Below, in pieces: positions 50,825 through 62,559 of a stretch of 64,000 bases of DNA (its first letter is position 1; the number at the start of each line of letters is the position of its first letter). The stretch lies in the NCBI RefSeq assembly GCF_964275005.1, contig NC_092695.1:10188197-10252196 (forward strand). The letters are read 5' to 3'. A program made the position numbers and the translations under genes. The DNA comes from Diadema setosum. Its lineage: Eukaryota > Echinodermata > Echinoidea > Diadematoida > Diadematidae. Below the pieces are notes generated by a model. That model did not search any database. It was given only the letters and a program-made list of their open reading frames with translations, and was not told where the DNA came from.

Positions 50825-53800
50825 GTATGTTGACAAAGCTGAAATTATTGTAGGGTGCAAGTTATACTCCTTTAAAAGCACTTGTTTGCGTTGTCCCACG
50901 CCTTACATCTTATGTAGGGTCGGACGAGACTGGCATTGCAATTGCTCATGCGATTTCGACGATCATTCGGCCATTTGCGATGATAGTGTATACCGTGTAT
51001 CACTGTATAAAACACCTAAACTTACATCATACATGGTGTGTGTATGGGATTGTGTATGGTGGCTTTGAAATAGTGGTTTGTGACATTATGACATGATATG
51101 ACAGTCATCTGATTAAACGTTAGGCCCTACATTCTACAGACATTACAGTTGAACCATGGCTTTTTGGTAGCTCCATGGTTGAACCTCTACCAGCAGTCCA
51201 GTGCATTAAACATGTTAAACGAAACCAAAACAATCTTTTATTTCTCTGACTGAATCAGTGAATGGTAGATGGAGTGTTGAGGGCTGCCCTATACTATGGC
51301 TGACAATTGGCTTTGCCCCGCCCCCAATAAAAATGAACAGACACCCTTCAAAAGACCCCCCCCCCCCCATCTTATACCAGTGTTTCCCAAATGCAACATC
51401 CATACATATCCCTCACTTCCATTCATTCTACACAATGCAGCCATCATATTTTTATAAATTTATTATGTAACTTAAGTTTATTTCTATTGCTCAAAACATA
51501 CCAAAAAGATTTTAAAAAGTGAATGTAGTTGGTCTAGAAACAGATCAATAATAAATTCAGTTTGTTTTTCAAAAGGTACATTGAATGATGAAAGAAAAAC
51601 AGTACTTATGTGTGGTCCTGACCTTGAAATGTTAGCATGTAAAAAACAGTGACAAAATAGTCTAGCTACTTCAAAGATGTACATATCTCTGTTTGTTGAT
51701 TATCAATAAAAGGCAAAAAATCCTAAACACAGCAACTTGAATGGATAATTTTTAAACAGCATGTATAACTTTTTAACTTAATAGTCTTGCCAGACAAAAA
51801 TATGACAGCTACACATTGTAACCAAGGACTGACTGTCTTTGACATAGATTTTCTTATCCACAGAGAGAGAGAGAGAGAGAGAGAGAAATTTGAATTCTAT
51901 TACGTAATACTCGTATAAGTCTTCAGAGGTTAGCATTTCCCAGGTGTTTAAGGCAGTGAAGTCACATAATGAAATTCAAAGTAGGTAAAAATTCCAGGCA
52001 GTCCCAGTTGGCTATAAATACCCGTGTCAGTGAGCAGTAAGCATCTTTTTCAAGTGTGACGGCAGTGAATTATACCAGGGAGGTGAGACACCTCCGTGAT
52101 TATACATCTCAAACTCCCATGTCTAGTGATCAGGAAGACGACGCTACCTCTCAGCCCCCATCCCTGCGGGGAGATCAGGGCATGGAAGGCCGCCTTGAAG
52201 CTCAGCTAGAGAGACCGAGATACTCTCCCGCTTCATGGATAGGGCGGCGGCACACCGTGGTAATGACAAACGGCATGCGAGCCATGCCAGCTGGTGCAGG
52301 AGAGCTTCTCCTCCCGGCGATTAGTCCGGACATGCGAGCCATGTCCGCGAGGACAGGGGCGCTGCCCCGCCCATCGAAGACTTCAGCGAGCTAGCCATCC
52401 CCATCGGCAGCTCAACAGACGACGATATTCTCATGTCAGCCTCCTTCCTGGCAAAACTGATTGCGTTGCCCTGTATGGGTGGCCTTGACTCTGCCCTTGT
52501 GGTTATGGTCATTTTGACAACCGAATTGATCCGGATGCCATGTCCTTACAGCCAAACTCTTTCAAAGCCTGGTACCAAATTTGATTTTAACTTAAATTCT
52601 GATCTCATTTGGGCCAAATTTAAAAATTGGCTGATTTGCTAATGAAGGCAGTCACACTGCCCATATCAGAAGGTAAGTGCTCTATAAAATCGCGAAGCAA
52701 ATGCTCAATTGCCATCGAATGCCCAAGCAGTTCTCACACCAAAAATCGAGAGCAAAATTTGGGCGATCCTCCTTCACGAGGCCTTGGGTCTTGTGAGCTC
52801 CCAACTTCTACAACAAAATGTGGTGAAGGGACTTCTACCACATAGATAAATCCTTTCTGAAATTCACATATCATGCACGGATAATCATCCATGCAATTGA
52901 CACAACGAGAATTGTAACAACTCATGTCACCATCGATGGCCTGACACTCCCGGGCTTTGCTTATCGTATGATCCGAGCATGCACCATCGAGGTATCTTAA
53001 AACCCCTTCTCAACCCTTCTCAGCAACACTTGCGCAGCAAGTCGATTCCACTTGGTAGAAAGTTGTTCAGAAAGACATCTGAGAGAAATTGACAAGTGTC
53101 ACATAAGCATACATCGTGTGTCATGAATGTCTCTACGCAAGCCGGCAAAAAAAAAAAAAAAAAAGAGAGAAAAAAAAGGATGAGTACTGTCCAAGACCGC
53201 TCAGTGCTAGAAATCTCAAGCTTTCCAAAGATGACTGGTCAAAATAATTCCCGAGCCTTGGATATTGGCCACAATATTTGGCTATGAAGCCAATAATTTC
53301 ATTTCAACCCCATACCAATAAATTTTTCCTCTACAAAGTGTACATTCTACCGAGGAGGAAAAGGCAACCCATGAAGAATTGTCTCCGAACATTCTCGCAA
53401 AGCAAGCTATTAGAGAGATTCCTCACATGGAGTATCAACTCTATTCTAGCGCTACCAAAGACCGGCGGTCTAAGTCCAATCATAAATTTGAAAAACTTGA
53501 ACAAATTTGTAAGATACGAACACTTCAGAGTGGAACAGTTTCGCTTGATTACGGCCTTAATTTTGCCCCTCCAAAGGGTGCATATTTATCCATATCCGTT
53601 CACCTTGTTCATCAAGCATAGTCTTTCGAATGGAAATACTAAGTAGTATTTTCACTGCATTCCTTCAGTGCCTTCCATCTGGCCTTAATTTGACCCCACA
53701 GAATTCCCTTAAAGTTATGAAACCTGTCTTTGCCTCGGTGAGTAGTGGCATTACAACAATCACCTATTTCGATGATATCCATATTCTTTCTCACACCAGA

Positions 53801-56800
53801 GAAGAGTGTCTTGACAAAGCCAATGATCAACTTGTCACCCTTAAAGAGTTTCAGTAAGGATTTCGACAAATCCAGTTTCAACCCAAAGCACGTCGAGACC
53901 TTCCTTGGTTCTCATATTAATTCCCAGCAAATGATTTTCAGTTTTTTCCTCAGAACAAGCTTGACAAGGTTACTGCCCTTGGAAATTCAATCTTGTGTGG
54001 CAACGAAACCAAATTTCGGGATTCTAATGCCTTCCACAAAGAAATTTACATTCTCGTCAATTAGGACTAGAAAAAATAAATCAACTAATGCTCTGCGTAA
54101 AGCAGAAGATGACATCGACACGAAGTTTGGTGTCGTTATCTAGTCATGCGATACAAAACATTCTTTGGTGGTGGCTGTCTCGCAAGACAAAGAATTACTT
54201 TCCACCTTCATTAGCATGATAATTTCAAGCGATGCTTGCATCCCAGTATGGAGAGTAGTTAATTCTGAACAATGACAATTCCTTTGCTCAGAGAGTCTGG
54301 AGTGCCAAACAGAATTCCCCGCATAGCAATGTGTGTGAACCTCTTGCAATTCAGAACGATCTTGAAGCCCTGTGTGGCTCGTGTACAAAAAATGTGCTTA
54401 TTCATAATTCGGTCAGACATTTCTACAGCTAGTAGCATATCTGACCCGAACGAATTCACGGCCAACATTGGAATTGGTGTCTAGCAATTGGATATCAGCT
54501 TCACATTCAACAGATGTAGATAATTCTTAAGTTTTCTGCTTGTCTCGCAGAGACATGAACAACTAATTACTATTTTACATGTTTTTCACCACACAATCCA
54601 CAAACTCTACATATGGATTAGCAACTTTCCTCATGTCAAATGGAAGCTAAGTTTTATTGCCCTGAATTTTGATGCCTTTTTCCTTACCCTAGAACGTTTT
54701 CAGTCCTCCACAAGCTTCAACTGAACAAGGTGATCTGAGCAATCCTCACTGCCCCAATGGCGGCGGCAGCCATGGGCCTCATTATCGCTCAAAATGCGAA
54801 TAGCCCCACCTCTATTACTCCTAGAGAAAATTCTTGCCCCACACCCTCACCCACCGACGAGCCTCCAGCTCACACTAGCCGCCTGCATGGGTGCTCTCTG
54901 CTAGCGATGACAAGTGGCAGACACATCGCAGCACATTGCAAAGCTCCTCTCATCGTCATGGCGAGACAATACCAATAAACAAAACAAATGAGGGTGCTTG
55001 AAGACAGTAGCAATGTCTGTATTCTGAACAATCTTGTGATCCTTTTTAACCCGTCTACAGAACACGTTGTCAACATCTAAGCCTATAGCATAGCTTTTCA
55101 ACAAAGCCCACCCCACGATTAACTCATAGACCTGCTCGGTCTTCCATACTACCTGAAACCGAGAGCTATGACATAGGCAAACAGCCCCTATAGTCAGAAC
55201 TTATGAAGGGTGTATCTAACTCCGACCCTCGCAAGCCTAAATACAACAACATTGGGGATGTTTCAATTGTTTTGAATCACTTTTTATCGTTTCAAGATAC
55301 CTATGAACTATAGACTCCTTCAGTGCCTTGAGCCAAAAACAATTTTCCTAGCTCGTTTCGGCAAAACGTACACAAATGCTGAGACATCTAGTTCTTATGA
55401 CATTACCGGAAGATGATGCCACGTTTGCACATTAGAGATATGGAAGGTATATCTCTAACCAGGTAATTAAAGTGCCTTCTTTTACCTCCAACCCTAAACT
55501 CTGTGTTCCGATCAACTCTTCATGAGTATATTAAATGCACAGAACATCTCCAACGAGCAAGTTCAGAAAGCAAACTCATAATTCCTCCGAAACATCCCAA
55601 CAAATCGGTGACGACAAGCATCTTGGAGCGGAGGCTGAAAGCCAGTCCCTCGCAGCTGCTTGTATAAACACTTAAAATATAACTAATATACTGTCAATAG
55701 CTGTACGTGTACATCCCTGTACACTGTACTGACTGTTGCATACAATTAGGTATGAATGTATTGTTGCTATGGGAACATGTACCGAGTTTGATCTGTCTTC
55801 GAGATCAGTATGAAAGGGTACCACAGGACGTATATACCTCGTGCTCATATACATAAGGATTTGGGAGCACAGTCATCCCGCGTTCATCCCAGACTCTGGT
55901 CTGGTAAGACATCCACGGATGCTAATATGAAAGTGGTATCACATTCTCAGCTCACAGCTACAGAAGCGCCGCAAATTCTAAACTTTCGCGCATGAAGTAT
56001 AAAGGTCATAATGAAATCTTGTCCACAACTGACTGGACGAACGCTGGTACATTTTGAACCTTCTACCTTCTAACAATTGATTCCACATTAGTTCAACAAT
56101 TCTCAGTTCTACTGAGTTAGAAAGATACATGTAAATTGTGATAGTATGTGTATATACCTGTATATTAGTATCTCAGTTAAGAACAATGTCATAATACGAG
56201 TCAGATAAGACACAAGACCATAAATCATGTTACGTTGTGCATTGGAAAATGGCGACACATTATTCGGCCACTCGTTTAGGAGATTCGGTCCACCAAACTA
56301 ATGAATTTAAACTCTATTATCAACCCAAAATGCAATGGACTTGCCTCTAATTATTGCTGCAATATTACTATGCCGAGTATGAACTGGTTAATGTCTAATT
56401 CTTCCTTCAAATGTACATGAATATTAAGGAACATGATTAGGATTATGTCTTGATTGGAAAATCGGTACAAGAGGTCCATTGTATTTGATTAACTTGTCTG
56501 TGCGCTATCATGCTTAATCCTGCTCCAGTTAAAGCACGCAAGGTATCAAAATGATATCATACTCAAAACCTATGCCTTGCACCTTATACTAGTAGGTTCT
56601 CAAGCAAACTTTGCTCGAGTTCTTCTCTTGTTTGCGACAATGTGTGTCACCATCGATAGATATTCTCTATGCATGAGGAGTCATGACCAAAGTTTCAACC
56701 TTGTTGTGAAAACTGTCCATCATCCTTCTTGTCCTCTTGCCCTCACTCATGCCACTAGACTGACTTCTGTACGGAACTTTGAACATGCTAACCTCTGAAG

Positions 56801-59800
56801 ACTTATACGAGTATTACGTAATAGAATTCCTAAATTATACAAGTAATAAGAAGTATAATTAGAATTCTATTAGTAATAATGAAGTATAAGTCGAAGAGGT
56901 TCCCACCCAGCATCTCATTTGATCGATACTCTTCAGTTCTGAACCCTCCCTTTACAACACTGAACAGAAGTCAAAACTGGTGGGCCCTTATACTGTATAC
57001 TGATGTTTTGCTTAATTGCTTGACTTGAGATGTCCATACGTATAAGAATGCTCCGTGCCTTTGGAACAGCAATGATTGTGCTTTACTTATTGCTTGTCTG
57101 TATGATGAGAAGGACCAGTGAGCTAATTGTCTGCATTGCACCCAATACTGCATGGTGTTGCTGGTCTGTCTATTTAAAGCCGTATTCTCTTTGAAAAGAT
57201 GCTTACTGCTCACTGACACGGGTATTTATAGCCAACTGGGACTGCCTGGAATTTTTACCTACTTTGAATTTCATTATGTGACTTCACTGCCTTAAACACC
57301 TGGGAAATGCTAACCTCTTCGACTTATACTTCATTATTACTAATAGAATTCTAATTATACTTCTTATTACTTGTATAATTTAGGAAATATATTGTAAGAT
57401 TTCTGTCATCCATTGTCCAAAGATATTTGTCATGATAATCCATCAATAAAACTTTGTTGTCATTAGAATGTCAATGATAGTGGAATAGCAGGACATTTCC
57501 CTTTAACCCTAATCAGGCTGGGCTTTTTTGGCTATGCTATATCTGAGGGGGGGGGGGGGGGGCGGATTCCACCCCCCCTTCAGATCTCGCCTATGGAACG
57601 CGCAATTGCGCCGAAAATCGGTACACGCGACGCCCGCGACGTATTCTATCAAAATGTATGGTTGCTTTCTTCGAAAAATTTTTCTTATATTTTATATTGA
57701 TGAATTATTGTAATTTATGCATAAAATCAGTTTTGGGCTGTAAATCACTTATTAATGCTCCAATTAAGCTAATTTCTTTTTTAAAATGTTTCTTGTATCA
57801 TTCTTCTGAGACATAGGATAAAAAAAAATCTGTATTGAAATTAATTTCTTATGTATTTTATTGTTTTTTGAATTTCTTATGTATTTCTTTGTTTTTTGAC
57901 CTTTTGTTTTTGTTTGTTTTTTGGCCAAAATTTGTAACAGACATTTTTCGATGCATTATTATGCTAAAATAAATTAATTTCGGCCATTCTAAGTGAAGAT
58001 ATGAATTTTTATGTGAATTAATTGAAAAAACACAATTTGCATTGGATTTGTACACAAAATCACGTTTTGGAGCAATTTTTGGGTTGACAATTTTTTTTCG
58101 AACGGGCGTCGCGTCAAAACGGTACGCGCGGGCGCAACAATTTGGGTCTCAAAAGTTGTGCGATACTTGAAAGAAAAAAGTCATGAAACATCGCGGCGGG
58201 AGCTTATCGCTTTGCAAAGATATTGCGCGAAACGTCAAGGGGGGGGCAGATTCCGCCCCCCCCCCCCCAGCCTGATTAGGGTTAAAGGGACTGCACAGTA
58301 CTGGTTTAAGTGGGGATTCATGCTTTGAACCAAAGACGCTTAACTTACAAAACAAATGGACAGCGCGCGGTCTTCAAGCGTATTATGCACGTCACCTGAG
58401 ACGCGCTGTCTTCACACTTGATAAACAACAGCAGCGGCTTCGGGGACATGAGACGCGCTGTCGTTGAAGATGTTGTTGTTGTTTATCAAGCGTTTTTTAT
58501 TGTGAGATCATGTTGTTGCCAAATTTTTACCTCCACGAAATAATCCTTATTACTCTAAAATCTCGTTCTTCAAAATTATCCCCTTCATCGAAAAAAAGCT
58601 ACGACTATAATTTTTAAATCTTTTTAAGATGATAAGAATACCACTACCTTTGGAAATGAATGATGTTTCTAGGTGTACTGAGTTTGTACTTCGCTCTCTT
58701 TTGTGTCATGTAGGGTAGCCATTTTGTGTCCATTTTTATCGTGCGCCTTCGTATCTTGTTATCTACTATCTTTGCTTTGAACATTCCTAAGTGAATTAAT
58801 GAGAAACCTCTTATGAAATATGAAAGAGCATGTAATTTTAAGAAGGATTCAATGTTTATTTGATGAAAATTGGTTTTCAAATGGCCGAGATATCCAAAAG
58901 TGGTACGGTAATAATAAAAGGCAGCAGGCCACGCCTTTTATTAGGATCTCTTTGTTTCACCTTGTTTTTGGATATCTCAGCCATTTCAAAATCGATTTTC
59001 ATCGAATAAACTTTTGATGCCCCTTAGAATTGCATGCTCTTTGACATTTCATAGAGTGGTTTCTGAATATCTTGCAAAATGTTAAAAGCTAAATCCTCAC
59101 CTCAACCAGAACTTATTTTCTATTTCCCTTGCTATGTTTTGTGAAGCCCTCAATGTAAAGTATCTGTACAGAGTACCCGCATCAAAGGTTTAGACATAAA
59201 GCACATTTTTAGCTCTCTATCACTGTCCATGGAAAAGCTGAATTATTTTATGTTTCTAAACCTTTCAGTTGTACTGAATTTGCTGCATAGCAGCAAAGTT
59301 GTTAGTGTGCATGTATAAGAGCTACTGGTAGAATATTTTCAATTCAGTTGTAAAAGAAATGTACATGTATTCAAGGACAATTTAATGAAGCTTCTAGTAA
59401 AACAGGAAACCTAATTGCACAGTGGCATCATTTAGCTTTAGTATTAAAGGAAAATATTTTTTAAACCAAGTTAACTCTATCCCATTTCCCTTCGGCCTTG
59501 TACCATTTTCTGGGTAAATGCTCAATTCATTCTTCCATGTTGTCTTTATCATGTATGTGAATTGTAATTTCTGCTCATATTGATAACAATGAATACACAT
59601 TGTTGTTTTTCAGAGAATGGGTGAAGACAAATTATGTTGACTTGAAGAAAGCTAATCCACGCTTCCCGGTCCTGATCAGAGAATGCAGTGGAGTCCAACC
59701 AGTTGTTTATGCCCGCTATGGTGAGCCTCTAATTCCTTTTATCCAGGAAGCCAAAGCTTCCCGAGTCTGCCTTGTTATATATGCATGTACTTATAACACA

Positions 59801-60729
59801 ATGTTGTAGCCCATAATGATGTTCAAACAGGTATCAAACTTGCCAGTCAGTAGTCAACAAACCTGTAACTATGAGTTTCAAGCTGATAATATGTTATATC
59901 CAACAAGGAACCCACAGTAGACAGTCTGTCTACTGTGGGTTCCTTGTTGGGTCAGTAATATTTATTAAACTGAGTGGGTATTTTATACTCTGGTAGATAT
60001 GGCAGGATGGACTGCAATTATTGAGGAATGCAAAAAATGTTCTGAAATTACTGCTAAAATCCCAGATGTTTGACTTTACTACACTTTGCTATGACTAATC
60101 CGTGGTGTAATTGCCAGAGGGAAAGTGGGATATTGTAGACAATTGGTCTTAGAGTAGCATCCTGCAGTCTTTGAATATGCATGAGTTACCAATGGTACAA
60201 GATAGAGCTCTGAAATTTTACATTCATGGAAAACTGTTCAAAGACTGTATCATATGCCAATGGAAAATGGTCCATGGTCTCAAACACACAAACTTGCGAA
60301 ATGCTGATGTGCGGTATATACATACAGGACTTCATTTAAACTTTGGCACATTGTTGTCATGTTTCAGATGTTCATCTGTATATGGCACTATGCATTGTGG
60401 TTAGTATACCTTTGTGCTCTACCAAACCACATACATGCAAAAACTGTAGGATTTGAATACACAACTTTTGTAGTATGATGCTTGCCTTCACAGGTTTTGT
60501 TTTTGTTTGTTTTTTCAGCCTCTTCTCTTCAATGCATTTTAGGAAAATAACAAAAACTGCATTTGGTGTACTGCTGACTTGTAAACATTGTCAAATTTTG
60601 TAACATCATTTTGTGTATCTGTGTCTGTTGCCAGAGTTTGGACGGGAGTCAAGTACAGCATTGACTGGTTTCAGCAGCAAACAAGTCAACGAAGCCATTC
60701 AAGGTCTAGCAGCTCAACAGCCACAATAA
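50736..60729 (+). CDS. NDUFA2: NDUFA2, complex I subunit B8 (spliced, 3 coding exons)
   Basis: Accessory subunit of mitochondrial NADH:ubiquinone oxidoreductase (complex I), with a thioredoxin-like L51/S25/CI-B8 fold. Coding exons 50736-50824, 59614-59720 and 60635-60729 give 291 nt, 96 aa plus stop (human 99 aa). Recognisable blocks: LKELRIHLCQRSQASEGVR (human LREIRIHLCQRSPGSQGVR), then YVDLKKANPRFPVLIRECSG, then FGRESSTALTGFSSKQV. The conserved Cys pair (HLCQ and RECS) is present. All junctions have GT/AG and matching phase. Head-to-head with NEK1. Intron 1 is 8.8 kb, enlarged by a DIRS element and a piggyBac-like element. Confidence 0.96.
51861..51887 (+). repeat. (GA)n microsatellite at the DIRS insertion edge
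   Basis: AGAGAG run ending five bases before the left boundary of the DIRS element. Confidence 0.9.
51926..52049. repeat. DIRS left inverted terminal repeat
   Basis: Starts GAGGTTAGCATTTCCCAGG and ends GAGCAGTAAGCATCTTTT. Matches 57194-57317 on the other strand over 124 bp by eye. The outer 34 bases (51892-51925) differ from the right end but are copied in the internal complementary region. Confidence 0.93.
52056..52650 (+). pseudogene. DIRS 5' open frame, possible gag-like remnant
   Basis: A 112-codon frame (52056-52394), then other frames containing SFLAKLIALPCMGGLDSALV, lie between the left repeat and the RT. This is the usual place for the DIRS first ORF. Family similarity is not recognisable, so the call rests on position. 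Confidence 0.4.
53370..53935 (+). pseudogene. DIRS reverse transcriptase remnant (frameshifted)
   Basis: In three different frames: GGLSPIINLKNLNKFVRYEH near 53464-53523 (DIRS RT pattern GGLRPIINLKxLNxF), GAYLSISVHL near 53577, and TYFDDIHILSHTREE near 53762 containing the catalytic YxDD as YFDD. FNPKHVETFLGSHIN follows near 53876. Frame changes and stops separate the blocks, so no complete enzyme is encoded. Confidence 0.82.
54150..54480 (+). pseudogene. DIRS RNase H remnant
   Basis: The frame through 54340-54450 reads NLLQFRTILKPC and IRSDISTASSI, matching the DIRS RNase H pattern of an ELxAI helix followed by VRSDNTTAVAYI. The second Asp motif is visible; upstream acidic residues are lost or frameshifted. 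A stop at 54482-54484 follows. Confidence 0.6.
54485..56786 (+). other. DIRS 3' half, no domain recognised
   Basis: A tyrosine recombinase and possibly an adenine methylase would be expected here. Short frames only (for example 54757-54978), with no Arg-His-Arg-Tyr set that I can place. The region is either decayed or partly replaced. Confidence 0.4.
56787..56900. repeat. DIRS internal complementary region
   Basis: 56787-56829 (GCTAACCTCTGAAGACTTAT to AATAGAATTC) is the reverse complement of the left end. 56827-56900 (TTCCTAAATTATACAAG to GAAGAGGTT) is the reverse complement of the right end. The overlap TTC is at 56827-56829. Confidence 0.92.
57194..57317. repeat. DIRS right inverted terminal repeat
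   Basis: Reverse complement of the left repeat. A further 69 bases (57318-57386) complete the right end, making it longer than the left end, as in known DIRS elements. Confidence 0.93.
57503..58285. mobile_element. piggyBac-like non-autonomous element with TTAA ends (copy 2)
   Basis: TTAA at 57503-57506 and 58282-58285; ends TTAACCCTAATCAGGCTGGG and reverse complement. Same length (783 bp) and plan as 28412-29192, with G-tract-flanked inverted ends and an AT-rich core sharing ATTTCTTATGTATTTCTTTG on opposite orientation. A diverged subfamily in NDUFA2 intron 1. Confidence 0.82.
58282..59120. mobile_element. TTAAAGGGA-family MITE, copy 3 (expanded)
   Basis: Begins TTAAAGGGACTGCACAGTACTGG directly after the piggyBac-like copy. 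The conserved half 58795-59105 includes the AATAAAAGGCAGCAGGCCACGC hairpin core and GGATATCTCAGCCATTT. Bases 58320-58780 look like inserted sequence. Confidence 0.65.
59614..59720 (+). CDS. NDUFA2: NDUFA2 coding exon 2
   Basis: Residues 30-65: EWVKTNYVDLKKANPRFPVL then IRECSGVQPVVYARY. Acceptor TTTTTCAG, donor TATG|GTGAGC, phase 1. Confidence 0.96.
59900..59950. repeat. Perfect 24-bp-arm hairpin in NDUFA2 intron 2
   Basis: CCAACAAGGAACCCACAGTA then GACA, a 3-base GTC centre, and the exact reverse complement. No other copy noticed in the window. Confidence 0.95.
60635..60729 (+). CDS. NDUFA2: NDUFA2 coding exon 3
   Basis: Residues 66-96: E, then FGRESSTALTGFSSKQVNEA, IQGLAAQQPQ and TAA at 60727-60729. 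Acceptor TTGCCAG. Confidence 0.96.
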
Positions 60730-61190
60730 CCTCAGAGACAATGAAAAAAAGTGAATTTACGGTGGAGTTGTGCATGGATTGTGCATAGAAGCGGAGCATT
60801 GTCTCATGGAGTTTGATACTAAATACACACTGGAGCACCTCCTTGAAGAAAGTGATGGACACTGTGGTGCTTTGGTTTCATCCTTTCCATTTTCCCCACA
60901 CTGTACGTTTCTGGAAGGCAGATAGTGTCTCGCATTCAAGAAGTGCAGCGGAGTGGGGTTCTTGGAAGATACTTAAAATCCTTCTGCCAGTCTGACCGGG
61001 GTGAGGGGGGAGAGGATAGGTTCAACATGGCCCACTGTAGCATCAATGTTGGCACAGTTCTGCTGATATGATGTAAAAATGCGATATCTTGTATAGGTTT
61101 GCCACCTGTAGTGCTGAAGGAGATCTCATTTCTTTGTTTCTGTCCTCTGTACTCTGAAGCCATGGAATAAATGGGAGAAATGATAATGGG
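60730..61190 (+). other. NDUFA2: NDUFA2 3' untranslated region, tandem poly(A) signals
   Basis: The first AATAAA after the stop is at 61166-61171. A second identical one is at 61236-61241 in a 70-bp tandem copy. Cleavage is expected about 15-25 bases after one of them. Confidence 0.6.
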
Positions 61191-61256
61191 AGATCTCATT
61201 TCTTTGTTTCTGTCCTCTGTACTCTGAAGCCATGGAATAAATGGGAGAAATGATAA
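61121..61256 (+). repeat. 70-bp tandem duplication over the NDUFA2 poly(A) signal
   Basis: AGATCTCATTTCTTTGTTTC begins at 61121 and again at 61191. The two copies agree up to the AATAAATGGGAGAAATGATAA segment, so the poly(A) signal itself is duplicated. Confidence 0.95.
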
Positions 61257-62559
61257 CAAAGAATGAAAATGTAAAGAAATCTACCCCCTTGATATTTGCC
61301 TCTGAAGACAGTCTTCTAAAGGTGTAGGTGTTTGGAAAATTCATTGATCTTCTTGTGTGGTGCAAGTGTATTTCATTGATCATTTTACCTGTATTTCATT
61401 TCAACACAAACATAACTTGCACTATGCAGAGTAATTATATCCCTTCCATAATTACTCTTCAGAGGTTTTCCAGAATGTATGCAGTCATTGGGAAATACAG
61501 TCAAACTCGGATACCTCGAACTCGGATAAGCCGAATTTCACTTACCTCGGGGGCAAAATGAAAGTCCCGATTGTTCCGATGGAGTTTCCGTGTATTAAAA
61601 TTCGCGTAGCTCGAAAAGAATAACTCGAAGTTCGGTTACCTCGAAGGGAAATCTAATATCCCGATCTTAATTAACTTATTGTTTTTCCCAGCATGTTGCT
61701 CGAATCGAAATTGCAAACATCACTCAGCATCTCCGATTAAGCGCGCGTGAACAGCGAAGACATGCAAATGTTTTCACACTCGATTGTAAATATTCTGAGA
61801 CCAGAACAATCGCGCGCCCAAGAAGAAATACCCGATACACAGCTGACAAGGAAAATCCCCAACACCTACCGAACACACGTACATGGTATGCACATAGTAC
61901 CCGTGCCAATGGAGTGCTTTACGATAGCACTACGCGCTGCCCCATCATTTGCTTTTCTTTAACCACTATGTTTTGATTTTTGATGGAGACAGTCATACCG
62001 TGCGCGTAGATTTCTCAGCCGTCGAGGCGCACCTGCTTACGTTGACAGTTATATCTTTGCCATTAATCACGCTCCACTGTGAAAACATCAATCTCCCTCG
62101 TAGTGCCTTTTTTTAAACAATTTTTTTTTTTTTTGCCTTTCACGAAGTTTACTTCCCCGAGAACGCAAGCACTGAAACTTTTTTTTTTTTTCCAGCAATG
62201 CGATTATGAAAATCTGGAAGTATAGGCCGATCACAATGAAGAATAGAATACACAGGGCTCCGCACTAAGTTTTATCGGGCCACCAATATCATTGATTTTT
62301 ATTTTCTGGTGGTCGAAGGTAAAATCTGGTGACAAAAAAAAAAAAAAAAAATCAGGAAAAACATAAGAAAAACTAAATCGGTCCTACTAAACATAGACAA
62401 ATTAATATTAAGCATTATTGAAGTGATACAGATGCCCATGTCTAAAACAAATGAATAGAAAATTCAATCATCTTACTCTGTGTTTAACGATTTGACAAAT
62501 AGGCGTAGAGATTATTTAAAAAGTTGATGCCCATTATATTGAGGAGGTCAAAACTTACG
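61257..62559. other. Downstream intergenic sequence
   Basis: No gene seen. It has the Tigger-like end (61498), CG-rich patches near 61740-62040, T/A homopolymers, and GGGCTCCGCACTAAG near 62255 that looks like a transposon edge but has no partner. Confidence 0.5.
61498..61650 (+). mobile_element. Tigger/pogo-like end fragment
   Basis: CAGTCAAACTCGGATACCTC preceded by TA, with repeated CTCGAA/CTCGGATAA motifs. It looks like a left Tigger end; no matching right end was found before 62 kb. Confidence 0.5.

Larger units (their letters stand above)
51892..57386 (+). mobile_element. DIRS-type retrotransposon (5.5 kb, decayed) in NDUFA2 intron 1
   Basis: Structure seen directly: near-terminal inverted repeats of 124 bp (51926-52049 and 57194-57317, identical over that span) and an internal complementary region at 56787-56900. 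The internal region equals the reverse complement of the left end followed by that of the right end, sharing TTC at the joint; the matching GAA sits at each outer boundary (51892-51894 and 57384-57386). This is the known DIRS1 architecture, used for circular-DNA replication and tyrosine-recombinase integration without target duplication. Internally, broken frames carry reverse transcriptase and RNase H remnants on the plus strand. I could not identify the tyrosine recombinase or methyltransferase. Same orientation as NDUFA2. Confidence 0.9.

Noticed and set aside
61136..61383. Minus-strand frames with repeated ISPIYSMASEYRGQKQRN
   Set aside because: The peptide repeat comes from the 70-bp tandem DNA duplication downstream of NDUFA2.
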